Shown here: piece after piece, positions 34,565 through 46,668 of the stretch
How the letters are laid out: each line of letters starts with the position of its first letter
Position numbering within the stretch: the first letter of the stretch is position 1
Assembly: GCA_025201365.1 (NCBI GenBank)
Contig: JAIXMF010000001.1
Coordinates: 2,356,001-2,420,000, forward strand
Reading direction: 5' to 3'
Source of the DNA: Syncephalis plumigaleata
Lineage: Eukaryota > Zoopagomycota > Zoopagomycetes > Zoopagales > Piptocephalidaceae
DNA length: 64,000 nucleotides
The notes under the pieces: model-generated
Seen by the model: only the letters and a program-made list of their open reading frames with translations
What the model was told of the DNA's origin: nothing
Databases searched by the model: none
Made by a program: the position numbers and the translations under genes

Positions 34565-34641
34565 GGTGAAATCAATAGACTAGCGCTGTTGTTGTTATTA
34601 TTGTTGTTGTTGTTATTGTTGTTGTAGTAGTAGTAGTAGAA

Positions 34642-35040
34642 TTAGTTAAAAAGGACAAGGCTGCAGGAATGAAATAATGACGCCGCTTTTTGTTCCGAAT
34701 GGATTGTCAATTCGTTACGAAAATGGAAGAACGCCCGCTGCAATTGGATTAACAGTGTGAAAAGGATAAAAGACTCGTGTAAGGATGGAAAGTGTTGATT
34801 GGATCTGATAGGAATGACACGGCTAGTATTAGATAGTTGGTAAGTACAAGCAAGTTTATATAGTGAACAGGCTAATGCTTTATCATAGGAAAAGAAAAAA
34901 AGAAATAGTTTCACGTTGGTATACAATAGGCCTATGGTATCATTCGTAAAAGCAAGCACGGCATTTATTACGAGCATTTCTAATTCATTAACTGCCACGT
35001 ACAATTGGTCCGCTGACATGCTCACTCCGTTCAAGGACAT
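34642..35040 (-). other. uncertain ORF
   Basis: A minus-strand frame starts MSLNGVSMSADQLYVAVNEL and continues EMLVINAVLAFTNDTIGL, a protein-like helical stretch. Downstream it turns hydrophobic and Phe/Ser-rich. A GTATAC donor at 34924 and an ATTGCAG acceptor before 34737 would give a 48-residue protein; reading through gives a longer one. Splicing cannot be settled, so I record it only as a candidate. Confidence 0.25.
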
Positions 35041-35270
35041 GTTGCTATGATTTATCCGTGTAAGAATGTTCACGGATCCTCGCAATAACAGAATCATATG
35101 CACGTGTCACACCTCTCTTATCGTGCACAAGTCACAAGCTAAGGGTGTATGTCAAATAATCAACTATCATTACATGTATGTTATGACTGTTTAAATAATT
35201 TTATTCAGTTTAGATGATTATTGGATAGCATAAATAATAAGTATTTTAATGGTCAATACACGTAACTGAA

Positions 35271-35557
35271 CTATGCTGGATCTTGAGTAGATTTAAATTG
35301 TAATAAAAGTTGCTCAAGACGACGACGAGATCGTTGCATAATAACATCAGTAGTAATGTCTACGCTTAATAAACCATTACCATCATTACTATAATCATTC
35401 ATGTTTAGTTCGTCTAGTGGTTCCATCGATTTACCAAAATACTTCTCCCAACGCCATTCCCATTGTCGTGTTACTAGTCCCGCGTTAGCATTCATTACAA
35501 CTTGTGCTGCCTCCGATAGTTCTGTTGCCATTGTACTGATTATTGAATGTGCTTGTA

Positions 35558-35593
<36 letters not shown>

Positions 35594-36428
35594 GGTGCTG
35601 TTCTTGTTGTAGAAAATCACTCGTCCAGTTCGCTGCACTGTAACACGACATTGACAATGGTATTGATGATGATGATGATGATGATGGTAGTGGTTTGTTG
35701 TGCGAGGCATCTGACCAAGCAACATTGAAGAGTTCACGTTCATTCTGAGGAGCATGACGCAATATACTACGCTGTCCCTTATTTGTTATGTCGTATACCG
35801 AGTAAGCATCATTATTCAATACAGACGATGTCAATGCAGGACTACTAGTCTCATAATGACCATTGCTAGGTTCACCCCATTCAATAAGCTCACCCGAGGG
35901 AACATGATGATTAGACAGAAATTCGCGTGTCATTGTCTCGTTATTCCATGCCTCACTAAACTCCCCTTCTCCTTCTTCTCCCTCTCTTTCTTCCTCTTTA
36001 TTAAGCGTAGGCATTGACAATGATATGAATGGTGGTACATCATCAGTCATGGTTACAGCTAGTCTGTCCAATGGCATTACTGTTCCTGTTGTTGTTGACT
36101 GATTCTGTCGATTAGTACGTGTACTCGATGATGATGATACTGCCATTGTGGTCATCGACCATGATGTCGTCGGCATGGTCGTTTCACGTTGTTTCCGGTA
36201 AGTTTGCCATTGAGCCTCCATAGGGTCGTTCTTCGTAATTAGGGTTGTCGAACGAAATGGCGAAAATTCAAATGTACCTCCACTACCATGAGTATGTGTT
36301 GACACGTTCACTCGTTCGTTTCCTTCGTTCATGTGCTTCATTAGTCGTTTGAGCGAGTGTGAATCGCTTTGACTTGTTGAAGCACAGCTGGTTTCTAGTG
36401 AACTGGCATGATGATTGTCTCTAACCAT
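35271..36428 (-). CDS. PEX20/PEX5-like peroxin candidate
   Basis: 385 residues, single exon, mostly disordered with Ser runs (encoded by ATC/GAT repeats). The N-terminus has one conserved-looking Cys followed by a helix (SCASTSQSDSHSLKRLMKHM), reminiscent of the Pex20/Pex18/Pex5 N-terminal Cys domain. Two WxxxF motifs occur, WTSDF and WEKYF, the latter in a helical C-terminal block (RQWEWRWEKYFGK). In Pex20-type co-receptors such motifs bind Pex14 and cargo receptor Pex7. This is a motif-level guess; a scaffold protein with chance WxxxF motifs is the alternative. Confidence 0.4.
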
Positions 36429-36799
36429 GGCAATTCCTATTAAATACTCTGCACAAATAAATAGAATAGAAAAAGAAGAGAGGAACAGCCTAATAGCGCT
36501 AATAGATAGTAGCTACTTGTGTCAACAAAGAATGACAGTAATAATGAAGGCAATACAGCCAGGAATCCTGGTAACGAAAAGAAAGGAAAGTACCGATTCC
36601 GTTCCTGTGTGATTCATCAATCTAAACGTGATCTACTCCGATAACAAAATGGAATCCTACTTTTCATTGTTTGCATTAGCAAGCATACACATGCATACAT
36701 GCTATAATCCATTTACTAACTATTTACTCTACTTAAATTGAATTTAGTACCAACAGATAGGTGTAGTCATATACTGATAGTGTATACGTGCTAGGTACA

Positions 36800-38348
36800 A
36801 TGGACACATTCATAAAATCATCATATAGTATAAGTCGTGAGGTTTATTTACGCATACAATCACGTCGATTGTACGCACGATTAAAGCAAAAGTATCGAGT
36901 ATCGAGTACAACAGTCGACACCGTAAACAGCCATAACAGTTGCCTTAAGCGTATGCCACAATTAGAGGCACGCTCTATAGAGACAATTATTGTTGAACTG
37001 TCGGATCAAATGCAACATTCAATGCTCAATAACCTGTCGCCTTCCACTATAATCAATGAGATTGATACATTTGCCAATAGTTATCATACATCGTTAAGCA
37101 GTGAAAAGCAGAATAATAATAAGATAAAGATGACATCTAGTAATCCTATCTATTTTACCATATCCTTTACATAGATATTAGCATACTACTATGGTACAGT
37201 ATACGCTTGCATCATGTATATTACTTTGACATAGTTGATAAACAATTGTTACCAATACTCGATAGGGCGACTAATAATATCTCGACACAAATCGAGCATA
37301 TATTAGTTAATTTATCGGTGAGAATAGAAACAACTATCAATACATGTCATTACAATATTCATTATTATTATTTCATTTATTGCAAACAGTGTTGGAATAC
37401 AATGGGATGCATAATCCATCGAGTAACTGATAAAGGTAAGTGATATCAACAATAGTATCAAGCTAATTAGTGTTTAGTGTTTAGCATTGCAATGAATAAT
37501 AATGAACGGCATTCAACTACTGATCATCTCGATCGTGGTAGTAGTAGTAGTAGTAACAGTACATTATTAGCTAGATTAAATCAAATTGAATTATGCTTGA
37601 TTATTAGCTTGATGAAACACGACGATAATCACGAAGACATTCTATCATCAATGATACGAGATAATAATATGTTGTCACTTTTAATTGAGCTCACGATAGA
37701 ACAAGTAATGCAACAATTGTGGTGTAAGCGATATCCGTCAGTATTTCAACCAAGTAATAATACGGTATGTCTCATTGAGTATTGTCATTATCATCATATT
37801 TATAAACTGATGATTATAATTATAATCGATAGCGATTGAATACAATACAATATGAAACTGCAACTTCTATGGCTAGTATATTTACGCGGATGACAAAACA
37901 GCGTGCATCCACGTTTGAGCAGTCTATCTCGAGTAGATTAGATGCTAATGTAATGAACGCATATTCTGAACAAACAATAACCGAGGCATTTCATCAATTA
38001 TTTGAACATCAACACAGAAAGGTAGTCTACATTGTAAAGTGTATTAGCATTCTATTAATATTAGCATTACACTAGTCATTACTATGGATAGCATCTCATT
38101 TATCTGATGAACCTTTGAATAATCAGGCATGCTTTGATACTGAATCATCATTGTTATCATCATCATCATGGTGGAGTAATACTGTAACTGATTGGTGTGA
38201 ATCTAGTTCAATTGCTACTACCACATCAATGTCAATGTCATCTAGCGAACTCGTACAATCATCACCGTATAAATCTAATCTTAACAATGACACATGGATT
38301 GAATTCAGTGATGCTACTAGCTTTACTGATAGTAATATGAGTAATTAG
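36800..38348 (+). CDS. uncharacterised six-exon protein
   Basis: Exons 36800-37139, 37235-37317, 37390-37435, 37478-37764, 37833-38021 and 38127-38348 join in phase to give 388 residues. The N-terminus (MDTFIKSSYSISREVYLRIQ) and middle (LLPILDRATNNISTQIEHIL; ASIFTRMTKQRASTFEQSIS) are helical and polar. The C-terminus is Ser/Trp/Asp-rich (SSSWWSNTVTDWCESS). I recognise no family; the pattern of repeated polar helices would suit a coiled-coil or scaffold protein. It ends 10 bp from the convergent glutamine synthetase gene and starts 372 bp from the divergent PEX20-like gene. Confidence 0.6.
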
Positions 38349-38357
38349 CATGCGCAT

Positions 38358-40181
38358 TTAGATCAATTCAAGGTAGCGACGTAATTCCCAGTCAGTCACG
38401 GTGCTCGCCCATTTCGTCCATTCATGTCGACGGGTTGCCGCGTAATGCTCTACAAATTCATCGCCTAATACCTTACGTGCAATACTATCGGGAGCGGCCA
38501 ATTTCTCGGTAGCCTCGTACAAGTTACGCGATAACGACTCTACCGACCCGTGATTCGTGCCATCTTCCGCGATGGGTGGTGGCAATTCTAGCTTCTCCCT
38601 AATACCATAGAGACCGCATGCTAAACAAGCGGCAATCGCTAAATGTGCATTAATATCGGCACCGGTGACGCGCTAATACACAAGTGACAGATGGTTAGCT
38701 AGCATTCCCATTGATGATTGCATTAGTGAACTACCATTTCTAATCGTGTACCCGATGCCGAACAAGTCGGTACGGTAATGGCTCGTATCGCGGCCATACG
38801 ATTCTCGCGACCCCAGTTCACCGCGCCTGGTGCCCAATAACTGCCTACAAGTCGTTTATAACTATGAATATATTACATTATATTAGTATACATACATACA
38901 TGCATGCATTCATATGCTATTAATAAACATTATGATTATTTACCTATTGACGGTGGGTGCCAGTATAGCAAGAACACTTGGTAGTCCCTTAATCATACCG
39001 GCCAGGAATTGTTGCATGATCTGACTCATATTGGCACTGTAGTCATTGGCGGATGATTCCTGGTCAGTATCGGCGGCAAACTTATTGGCACCGGTGGTCA
39101 GATCACGTAGACTAAAGTGCAAGTGTCCACTACAGCCTGGTAGATCATTGTACGGCTTAGCCATGAATGAAGCGATAACCCCGTGGGATAGACCGATCTG
39201 CTTGGCCGATGTCTTGAACAATTGAGCACGATCGGCCATCATAAGAGCTGGCGCATACTCTAATGCAACCTCGTAGACACCAGGACCTATATAGGTAGAT
39301 AGATAGATATATAGTATGTATCTATAAGTAACATCATCATGGCCAATTGATCATCTACATGTACTTGCCAGTCTCCGTATGAAGTGCTTCCAATGGTATG
39401 CCAAATGAACGACACTTATTGATTAGATCGTAAAAGTAACCCTGCTTAAGCGTAGGACGTAATAATGAATAGCCAAACATGCCCGGTGTTAACGGTGCCA
39501 ACTCTTGATAGTTCTTTTCCTTTAATGAAGTGGGCGTTTCTTTTTATCATAAATCATTAATTAAACAAAGAGACAACTACAATAGCCATAACCATTACTT
39601 ACCATTGAATTGGAAAAACTCAAACTCGGCTCCACACATAGGATCGAGACCTAATTCGTGGAATTCATTGATAATACGCCTGAGTAGATTACGCGGACAC
39701 ATAGGCAATGGTGTTTTCGTGCCAGGAATGAGGAAATCTACCAGGAAGAAGGCGGTATCCTTCTCCCAAGGAATTCGTCGATAGCTGTCCAGATCCACAC
39801 GAGCTAGAATATCGCCATAGCCTATAGTTCAATTGGTAAGTATGCATAGCAATTACATCAACTACGATACAACTTACTATCATTCATATAGCTACTGGTG
39901 GGCCGTACACTATAGGATTCATCATGGATATCCCATCCGAATACAACGCTGCAAAATCCTAGTATCACCATTGTCTTATTATAAGTATTATTATTATCAG
40001 AATGCATCATGGTCTTGCCTCACTTACCGAAGCCATCATCGAGAATGGATAGAAACTTCTTCTTTGACATGATTTTTCCGCGTAACACACCATCAATATC
40101 AATACCGGCTACTTTAACTTGATTATCATCATGCAAGAGCCTCCCGATAGACTCTATCGTTTGGCGCTCGGTGTCACTCAT
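38358..40181 (-). CDS. glutamine-synthetase family enzyme (type I-like)
   Basis: Seven exons (40181-40028, 39958-39878, 39821-39603, 39539-39369, 39286-38944, 38861-38735, 38672-38358) give 469 residues. Marks in order: VAGIDIDGVLRGKIMSKKKF, GFCSVVFGWDIHD, SYGDILARVDLDSYRRIPW, CGAEFEFF (Glu metal ligands), ALHTETGPGVYEVALEYAPA, the His motif GCSGHLHFSLRD, SYKRLVGSYWAPGAVNWGRE, NRMAAIRA and GTRLEMRVTGADINAHLAIA. It is of the GlnA/PuuA-like group found in fungi, where gamma-glutamyl-polyamine synthesis or related amide ligation is as likely as ammonia assimilation. Exon 4 ends at a GC donor (GCAAGT). Confidence 0.92.
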
Positions 40182-41169
40182 TATGTTAACAGAGACGATA
40201 GTGTTTTGCTACTATAAAATACACCAGTAGTGGAAGTAGCTTTAGCAGATAGCTGAGTAAGAAGTAGCTGCAATAGCAATGGCAATAGTAGAAATGAAAC
40301 AACGGATAATAATAAAGTAGTAGACGACGACGACGACTACTACTACTATTCAATTCGTCAGACTAGATACAACGACTATAAACGTATTTTGCGTAAAAGA
40401 AAAGCTAGCAGCTCGCACTTTATGGTAGTCAGGCTGCAATAGGCACGGACGTACACGTCGTTGAGTTGCCTTACATGTCATCACGTGGTTAGTGTAGCAG
40501 TGTTATTGTATGTTATTGTGTGTGCGATGAATGCCACATTCTTATTCCACAGACAGAGTATATTCGAGCCAATCATCGTGGTTCGAAACGGCGAGCGTGG
40601 GGAGTTGCCCGCTGATTGGATGACACTCGCAATTCGTAGACACTCAAGGCGTGAAGACGCACGCTTCGTCATCGAAGGGCGGTGGTCAGTCAATTGGACA
40701 GTTGGTTGGTTATGTATTGTACTAACTTGGTGGTGGTCATCTTGCTCTTTCTTACTCCCTCTCCTGCTCTCTCTCTCTCGCGCGCACACATACTTACTCT
40801 CTCGTTCTTCTTTACAATTAACCTTTCATTCTTTCTCTATTTTGTTTGCTCTTATCTGATCCCAGCTCACTGTGATTATTGCTTGTTTTCTTTGGCCGTT
40901 TCACGACGTTCATCTGTCGACCAACTAAACGATCAAGCTAGCAAGCAAGTTGTGTGTACGTGATTCACACAGACAGACAAACAGACAGGCGTTCTACTAT
41001 TCTACGTGATTATATCTGACATTGCTCCCGTTATTGGTCAGCGTTGTCAAGTGCTTTTATTTCTAGTATTTTGCTTATTGTATACAAGCATATACACACA
41101 CACACACACACGCAATTAGCGGCTGTTATTGTTCAAGTGCCTTGTAGTTAGTTGTTGCACAATATCAAT
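40182..41169. other. divergent promoter region (glutamine synthetase / endosulfine)
   Basis: About 1 kb between two divergent starts. It has GAC repeats (40325-40345), a CT tract (40762-40810) and a CA tract (41095-41111). A plus-strand frame (40527-40680) reads fairly protein-like (FEPIIVVRNGERGELPADWM) but lacks splice support and may be leader sequence of the endosulfine mRNA. Confidence 0.4.
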
Positions 41170-41736
41170 ATGCTTCCAGCCAAACAGAACAAGGTCGATC
41201 TTAGTGTAAGTAAACGGGAAAACAAAATAAATGGGACGGCTACTAGTTAGCGTCAACAGCAATTATTGCGCACGATAACACTGGATAGGCCTGTGCAAGT
41301 GTGATGTAATAAAAGTCAGCTAACGCACGATTCTATTTTAGCAATTGACCGAGGAAGAAAAAGTGATTTTCCGTAAGTTCGGAAGACTGCCCAAGCGTGA
41401 TCTTATCCGCAATAAGTTCGAGGTATATTGATATAGATGGAATGAATTAACAATGAAGATGATGATGATATACATAGATATACTAATATGATAACTATGC
41501 AGGAACGTAAATATTTCGATTCAGGTGATTATGAATTAAAGAAAGCGGGACGTCCCGATGCTTCTGTGGGCGTGCAACACCCATCGCCAGACAAGATCCC
41601 ACATGCGGCCAACGCAAGTAATTTGGCGAAAACTAGCACCGCGTCAGTTCAGCGGGAGAGTAGTTTAACGCAAGATGCCACGGAGGAGATTACGCGTGCG
41701 GTACAGGAAACTACTAAGGAAGCAGCAGCTAAATAA
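41170..41736 (+). CDS. endosulfine / Igo1-type PP2A-B55 inhibitor
   Basis: Exons 41170-41205, 41342-41422 and 41503-41736 give 116 residues. The core is LTEEEKVIFRKFGRLPKRDL then IRNKFEERKYFDSGDYELKK, which holds the invariant FDSGDY motif whose Ser is phosphorylated by Greatwall/Rim15 kinase. The phosphorylated protein inhibits PP2A-B55 to allow mitotic entry or quiescence. The tail is polar and Ala/Thr-rich. Length is normal for the ENSA/ARPP19/Igo1 family. Confidence 0.95.
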
Positions 41737-42187
41737 TAGTGTGCCGCACTGTCATTTACCAAAATGGCACCATTTAGATGATGGCAGACGTGTTTCGTGT
41801 CCTTTTTACAGCTCGTCTCTACTCGTGTGTACTTGAAATGATCCAAGGCAGATAGAAATATGTTGGTTGAATCCATGCTTTATACCATCAGTAATTAAGA
41901 TACGTGCCGTAAAATTTTTTAACTATTAATAGGTGCCTATTATTTTACATATGAAGCATGTGTATACGTGTACGATGTCTATTGCAGTTATGAATTGAAT
42001 TTGACATGTGATAATAATAGTGGCGGCGGTAATGTATAATTTGTGACAATGGTGATACCTGTGTTTATTCGAGTGGAATATCGTGAATACGGCAATGTAT
42101 ACTTTGTATCATTTAATGAATGAATTTATTAGATCATCAAGTATGTTATCTTATACAATGTGATCAACAATAATAGTAACGGGAGTA

Positions 42188-43488
42188 TCATTGTTCTTCA
42201 TTAACTTCTTCAACATCGTTACCCTTGTCGATAAATTCACGTAGAATGCTATTCACACGTTTGTAACTGCTCTCCAAACAGAAATGAGTAGCATCAGTTA
42301 CGGTACAAATCTGCAAATCTTCAACAATGGCGTCGAGTCCCGTGAGACATGTATGTTCTTGTAGAGCAACATCCTTATCGCCCCATATAACGATGGTTGG
42401 TACACGAATTGGTGCGTTAATACTTGCACCCGGCGCTAAGAGTGATCGATAATAGGCGCTGGATGAGGCAGCGACACCGGGCAAAGCAAATGCCGCTTTA
42501 TAGATCTCCATATCTTCCGCTGATGCATTACCCATATCGCTTGTCGCAAAACGAACGAACTCGTAGTCGCGCCATGTTAAATAGATGGTGGAGAATGGCC
42601 ACGGCAATTGTATGATGCCAATGTAACGAGAACGATATAGCTGTCCCATGATCTCCCTTAGGGATACGTCAGGATTCTGCAGGCTAATATTACGTCCATA
42701 TACCGCGATATGTGGCGCATTAATGATGGCTAGCTTCTCGATGAAATCGGGTCGTAGTGCTGCGCAATACCTGCCACATGAACTAGGATTAGTATACTTG
42801 TTATAGCGGTCTAGGAAAAGATTTCACTTCTTACCAAGCGACAATACCGCCCCAGTCATGACCTGCGAGAATGCAAGTGTCGTGATTTAACGCGTGCACC
42901 ACCTTCTCGATGTCTTTGGCCAATTTCTGAGGAGTAAACTCGGCGGCATCCGTTGGTTTATACGTGCCACCGAAACCCTTCATGTCGATGGCAACAACAT
43001 GATAATCATCCGTGTTACCGAATTCCTCTAATTGATGTCGCCACGTATACCAACACTATACAGATATAAATAATGTTAATGCTAGTAATAAACACTCGAT
43101 CATTCCTACCTGAGGGAATCCATGTAATAGTAAAATAAGCTTGCCATTAGGATTACCGGATTCAACGCAATGGTAAGCGTTGCCGTCGACTTCAAATACT
43201 CGATGTTTCCCGTAGGAATGATTTCCATTTAATAGTACCTCCAAAGCTATTAATGATCATAATGTATTAATTGAATAATTCATATTGCACATATGTCTAT
43301 TACAACGATTAGATACCATTTAATGATGGACTGGAGCGTGTCCACGGCAATTTGAACTGAAGTGCCGAGCTTAAGCAAATACGAAAGATATAATCGTAGG
43401 TAAATAACGGTATACCAATAGTAAGCCGTACTAGTGTACGAATGATACGTGATAGAATATTGGGCTGTTCAACCGTAGACTGCACCAT
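42188..43488 (-). CDS. epoxide hydrolase-type alpha/beta-hydrolase
   Basis: Exons 43488-43317, 43246-43110, 43055-42835 and 42770-42188 give 370 residues. An N-terminal amphipathic/hydrophobic segment (RTLVRLTIGIPLFTYDYIF) suggests membrane attachment as in EPHX3/4. Catalytic marks: oxyanion motif HGFPQ, VVAIDMKGFGGTYKP, nucleophile Asp in GHDWGG, the second acidic residue near WGDKDVAL and the catalytic His in DATHFCLESS. Asp rather than Ser as nucleophile assigns it to the epoxide hydrolase/haloalkane dehalogenase branch; overall similarity favours epoxide hydrolase. The substrate cannot be told. Confidence 0.9.
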
Positions 43489-43710
43489 AGTGACCGATAT
43501 AACATAAAGTTAATGTTACGAGTAAATAGCAGGATAGGCAGCTACAACTGTACGAAGAAAGAATAAGACGACGACGACGAAGAGGAGAACACGGGACAGA
43601 CGTGGCAGCTAATACGTCATTTCCATTTGATGTTGCCTTGCCGTGGAATGACCATTTTAAACGGACATACAACATTAACACGTGCAACTGAAATTGTTTA
43701 TAGCCAATGA

Positions 43711-43940
43711 ATGGCAGGGATACAAGTGGACGGGGCAACGGGTGAAGAACCACAATTTGCAAGTGCTCACCCATTCGTAACAGCCTATGCTGCGGATCCA
43801 GTATGGTGCTCATGTTCCTTGCAACAATTCCAATAAGAACGCAATTCATCTGCTTTTTTCTATTACAGATGGATGATCAAGTTCATGGATTTAATATTCA
43901 TTTGGATAAACTAAAAATCGATCTTAAATTCGAAGTGTAG
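43711..43940 (+). CDS. small two-exon protein of unknown function
   Basis: Exon 43711-43800 encodes MAGIQVDGATGEEPQFASAH-PFVTAYAADP. A 68-nt intron (GTATGG...TATTACAG) is followed by exon 43869-43940, MDDQVHGFNIHLDKLKIDLK-FEV and a TAG. Exon lengths are exact multiples of three and the splice sites are canonical, giving 53 residues. No family recognised. It starts 222 bp from the divergent epoxide hydrolase start. A 5' extension by further exons is possible. Confidence 0.45.
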
Positions 43941-45492
43941 ACCCTGTTTATTCTGGTCTTCACTTTCTACGGAGATCGAGACAGTAAACTAGTAATATAA
44001 ACAAAGAAAGAAGATGAATAAAAGGTGGTATTCAGTTGGATGAAATGACGTAAATAAAATGTAATGAGAAGACTTGGTTAACGCCTTTATTTGATATGAT
44101 ATAACGTATTACATCTATTAGAGCGTAGAATATGAATATACAAACATCAATAATCATCATCACTTACAATTTACGACAAAACCGTGTATTTACTAAATAA
44201 ATTATGTTGATAATACTTACGGTTAATTGCATAGAGGTAGCAACAAGTAAACAAAGTGAATACATGATAAACAATGTAATAAACAAATAGCAACTAGTAG
44301 AATGACTGACTTGTCACGAATGAGCAAGGAATGAGCAAGGAAGGGTGCATGAACATGTATGCCAGTTTATTCGAAGAAGCAGTGTATGCTTGTAAGTAGA
44401 TAGAGTATGTAGATGGCAGTAAACAAACAAAAATACAAATAAAAACATGACGTAATAGTGGCATACAAGCAGATGACGGAAAAGAGTGGTAAAGTAAAAG
44501 ATGCATATTACAACGAGAACAGTGAACGCTTAAATATTGATAAATAAGCAGGACAGTGATAGAAAACAAAGGACTAGAACGAACAACAAACAAGGCTTAT
44601 TAGTATAGTAATAATAACGACAAGTGAGCATGTAGATAGGATAGAGGAAAAGGAAAACAAAGAGATAAATAAACGGCATAGAGATAGTATGGCAGAATAG
44701 CTGCTATTGGGAATGTGTATGTTAAAGTGAAAGACGAAGTAAGTGGAATACGAATGACACGAAGAAGACGCGTATTACTGAGAAAGTAAAAGAACTAGCT
44801 AGCATATAGTCAAGAGGAAGTAGACGTGTGTTGTTTACTGACAAGTGAAATGTAGTTGACACAAAGAAGACAGCATTGATAAAGAAGTAAAGGGAAACAG
44901 CAATGAAATAGATACTCAGAAATGGATTAGTAGATCATTAATGCATTAGACACTAGTAGCAAAGCATGCAGTTTACTATACCAACAGCTTCCCAATTGTT
45001 CATAGACTTGCATAGCACATACTGAATCCTACTAGTACACTTACTAGCAATGCTCAACATTATACTACCATCCTTTGTCGCTTTATCTGTTTGTTGCTGA
45101 GCTATAAGCGGCATTATATCATTGCAGCAAAGTTATCAATGGTATTAAATGATACGAAGCTTACATTGCCGTATTCACGATACATACTCGAATAAACACA
45201 AATATTAAGCAATACATGACAATCAATTCAACATGGAATAAAGCACTAGATACTTGCATGTCAATAATCATCATTCAAGATAGCCATAACGTGCATTATG
45301 AGACATAAAAAGAACGAAAGCAAGATCATTATTGTGGTATACTTTAATCAGAAACAAGAAACTAAGTATTTGAAAGGGAAAGGAAGATAAGTGTTCTATG
45401 CAATAGATATGACACGGTGAATTCATACTAGTTTCCTCTTTTCCTTTCTCTCTCCCCTCCTTCGAAATAACTCTCCTTGCTTTTTATTTGTA
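43941..45492. other. 1.55-kb spacer
   Basis: AT-rich and, on the plus strand, purine-rich (GAAAG, AAAGGAA tracts 44460-44900). Open frames on the minus strand are Leu/Ser/Phe-rich by-products of this bias. No gene seen. Confidence 0.45.
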
Positions 45493-46423
45493 ATGGAAGC
45501 AACATTAATATCGCCTAGCTTGGCTAGTACACCATCCCTTAGTGAATCGGTTATAAACCAAGATTCAACTAACGTGTTAGCTAGCGTTGATAAGAACTCA
45601 CAAGTGCCTAGTGAGTCTACAACGGATAGTACGTTTGTGGTAGTACGTAATTCCACCACGCTTGAACTCGCTTTACCACTTAATACGGCAATTCATCTCG
45701 GTAAGTGAATGTACCAAGCTATTATACGTATATATATGAGTTCTAAGTAAAGAGACTAGGATTCCATCGATATGAACCGAGTAAATTGTTACCACCACTG
45801 ATTGGAAAGGAACAAGGCATTGTGGTGGTTCGCATTCCTAGCACTTGGTTAACATTTACCAATCCAGCTGTTAAACAACGTCGTATCTGGGGCACTGACA
45901 TTTATACTGACGACTCTGACGTTGTAGCAGGTAATAATAATAAATAATAATAATAGTAGTATAGTATTGCTAATGATTTATTTCACGAATAGCGCTTATT
46001 CATACTGGCAAGTATACGCCATTATCACCACATCCACTACTGCAGCAGGACAAAATACGAGAGACTAGACGTGGCATAATGGAGGATAAAGCACCGAATT
46101 ATGATCTTGAAGTGACGCTACGGGTTGTTTCGCGTCTACAACGTTATACAGGTACAGTACGGCATTATATACGTAGTCGTGACTGGACGGAACATGATGG
46201 CGCCAGTTTCATGATTCATAATGTGAAATGTATACAGGCAAGTGCAGAAATACAATTAGATATCTTCAGTAGAGAGAGAAAGAGAGGCATAACACATATG
46301 CATATATCTATATATCTATTGCAATAATAGTTGGGAACAGCCTATGATCGTGGAGCAGGATCCAAACGATCCAAACGGATACATACGTTTTGTGAGGCGC
46401 GAAAACGAGCAATGCTAGTATGA
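45493..46423 (+). CDS. RXT3: Rxt3-type histone deacetylase complex subunit
   Basis: Exons 45493-45700, 45760-45930, 45993-46237 and 46331-46423 give 238 residues. The Rxt3 domain is plain: VVRIPSTWLTFTNPAVKQRR, IWGTDIYTDDSDVVA, ALIHTGKYTP, YDLEVTLRVVSRLQRYTGTV and SRDWTEHDGASFMIHNVKC, then a basic tail (GSKRSKRIHTFCEARKRAML). Rxt3 is part of the large Rpd3 (Rpd3L) deacetylase complex in the nucleus. The N-terminal 50 residues are Ser/Thr-rich. The third intron starts with a GC donor (CAG/GCAAGT) and is otherwise normal. Confidence 0.9.
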
Positions 46424-46668
46424 ATGATATCTACGGGACTTTTCCAGTCAATTAGCGTTGGTAGCCTTTAACTTTTGTTTTATTAATAAATAGTATCTTA
46501 CCTATATAATTATGCTGTATTCTTTATAGACTATGTTAACCAGATACTAGAAACATTTGAAAGGGAAGGAAGGTGAGTATGGTATAGAATAGTAAATAAG
46601 GAGTAATAAAATTTGGCTGTTTTTTTTCTTTTTTATGTTTGCACTAGCAACCTTAATTCTTTTATCTC

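Noticed and set aside
40461-40859. 132-codon plus-strand ORF upstream of endosulfine
   Set aside because: Part is protein-like, but the frame runs into a CT tract, the minus strand is equally open, and no splice sites tie it to a gene.
44294-44593. 99-codon minus-strand ORF
   Set aside because: Composition follows the purine bias of the plus strand; no motif, no splice support.
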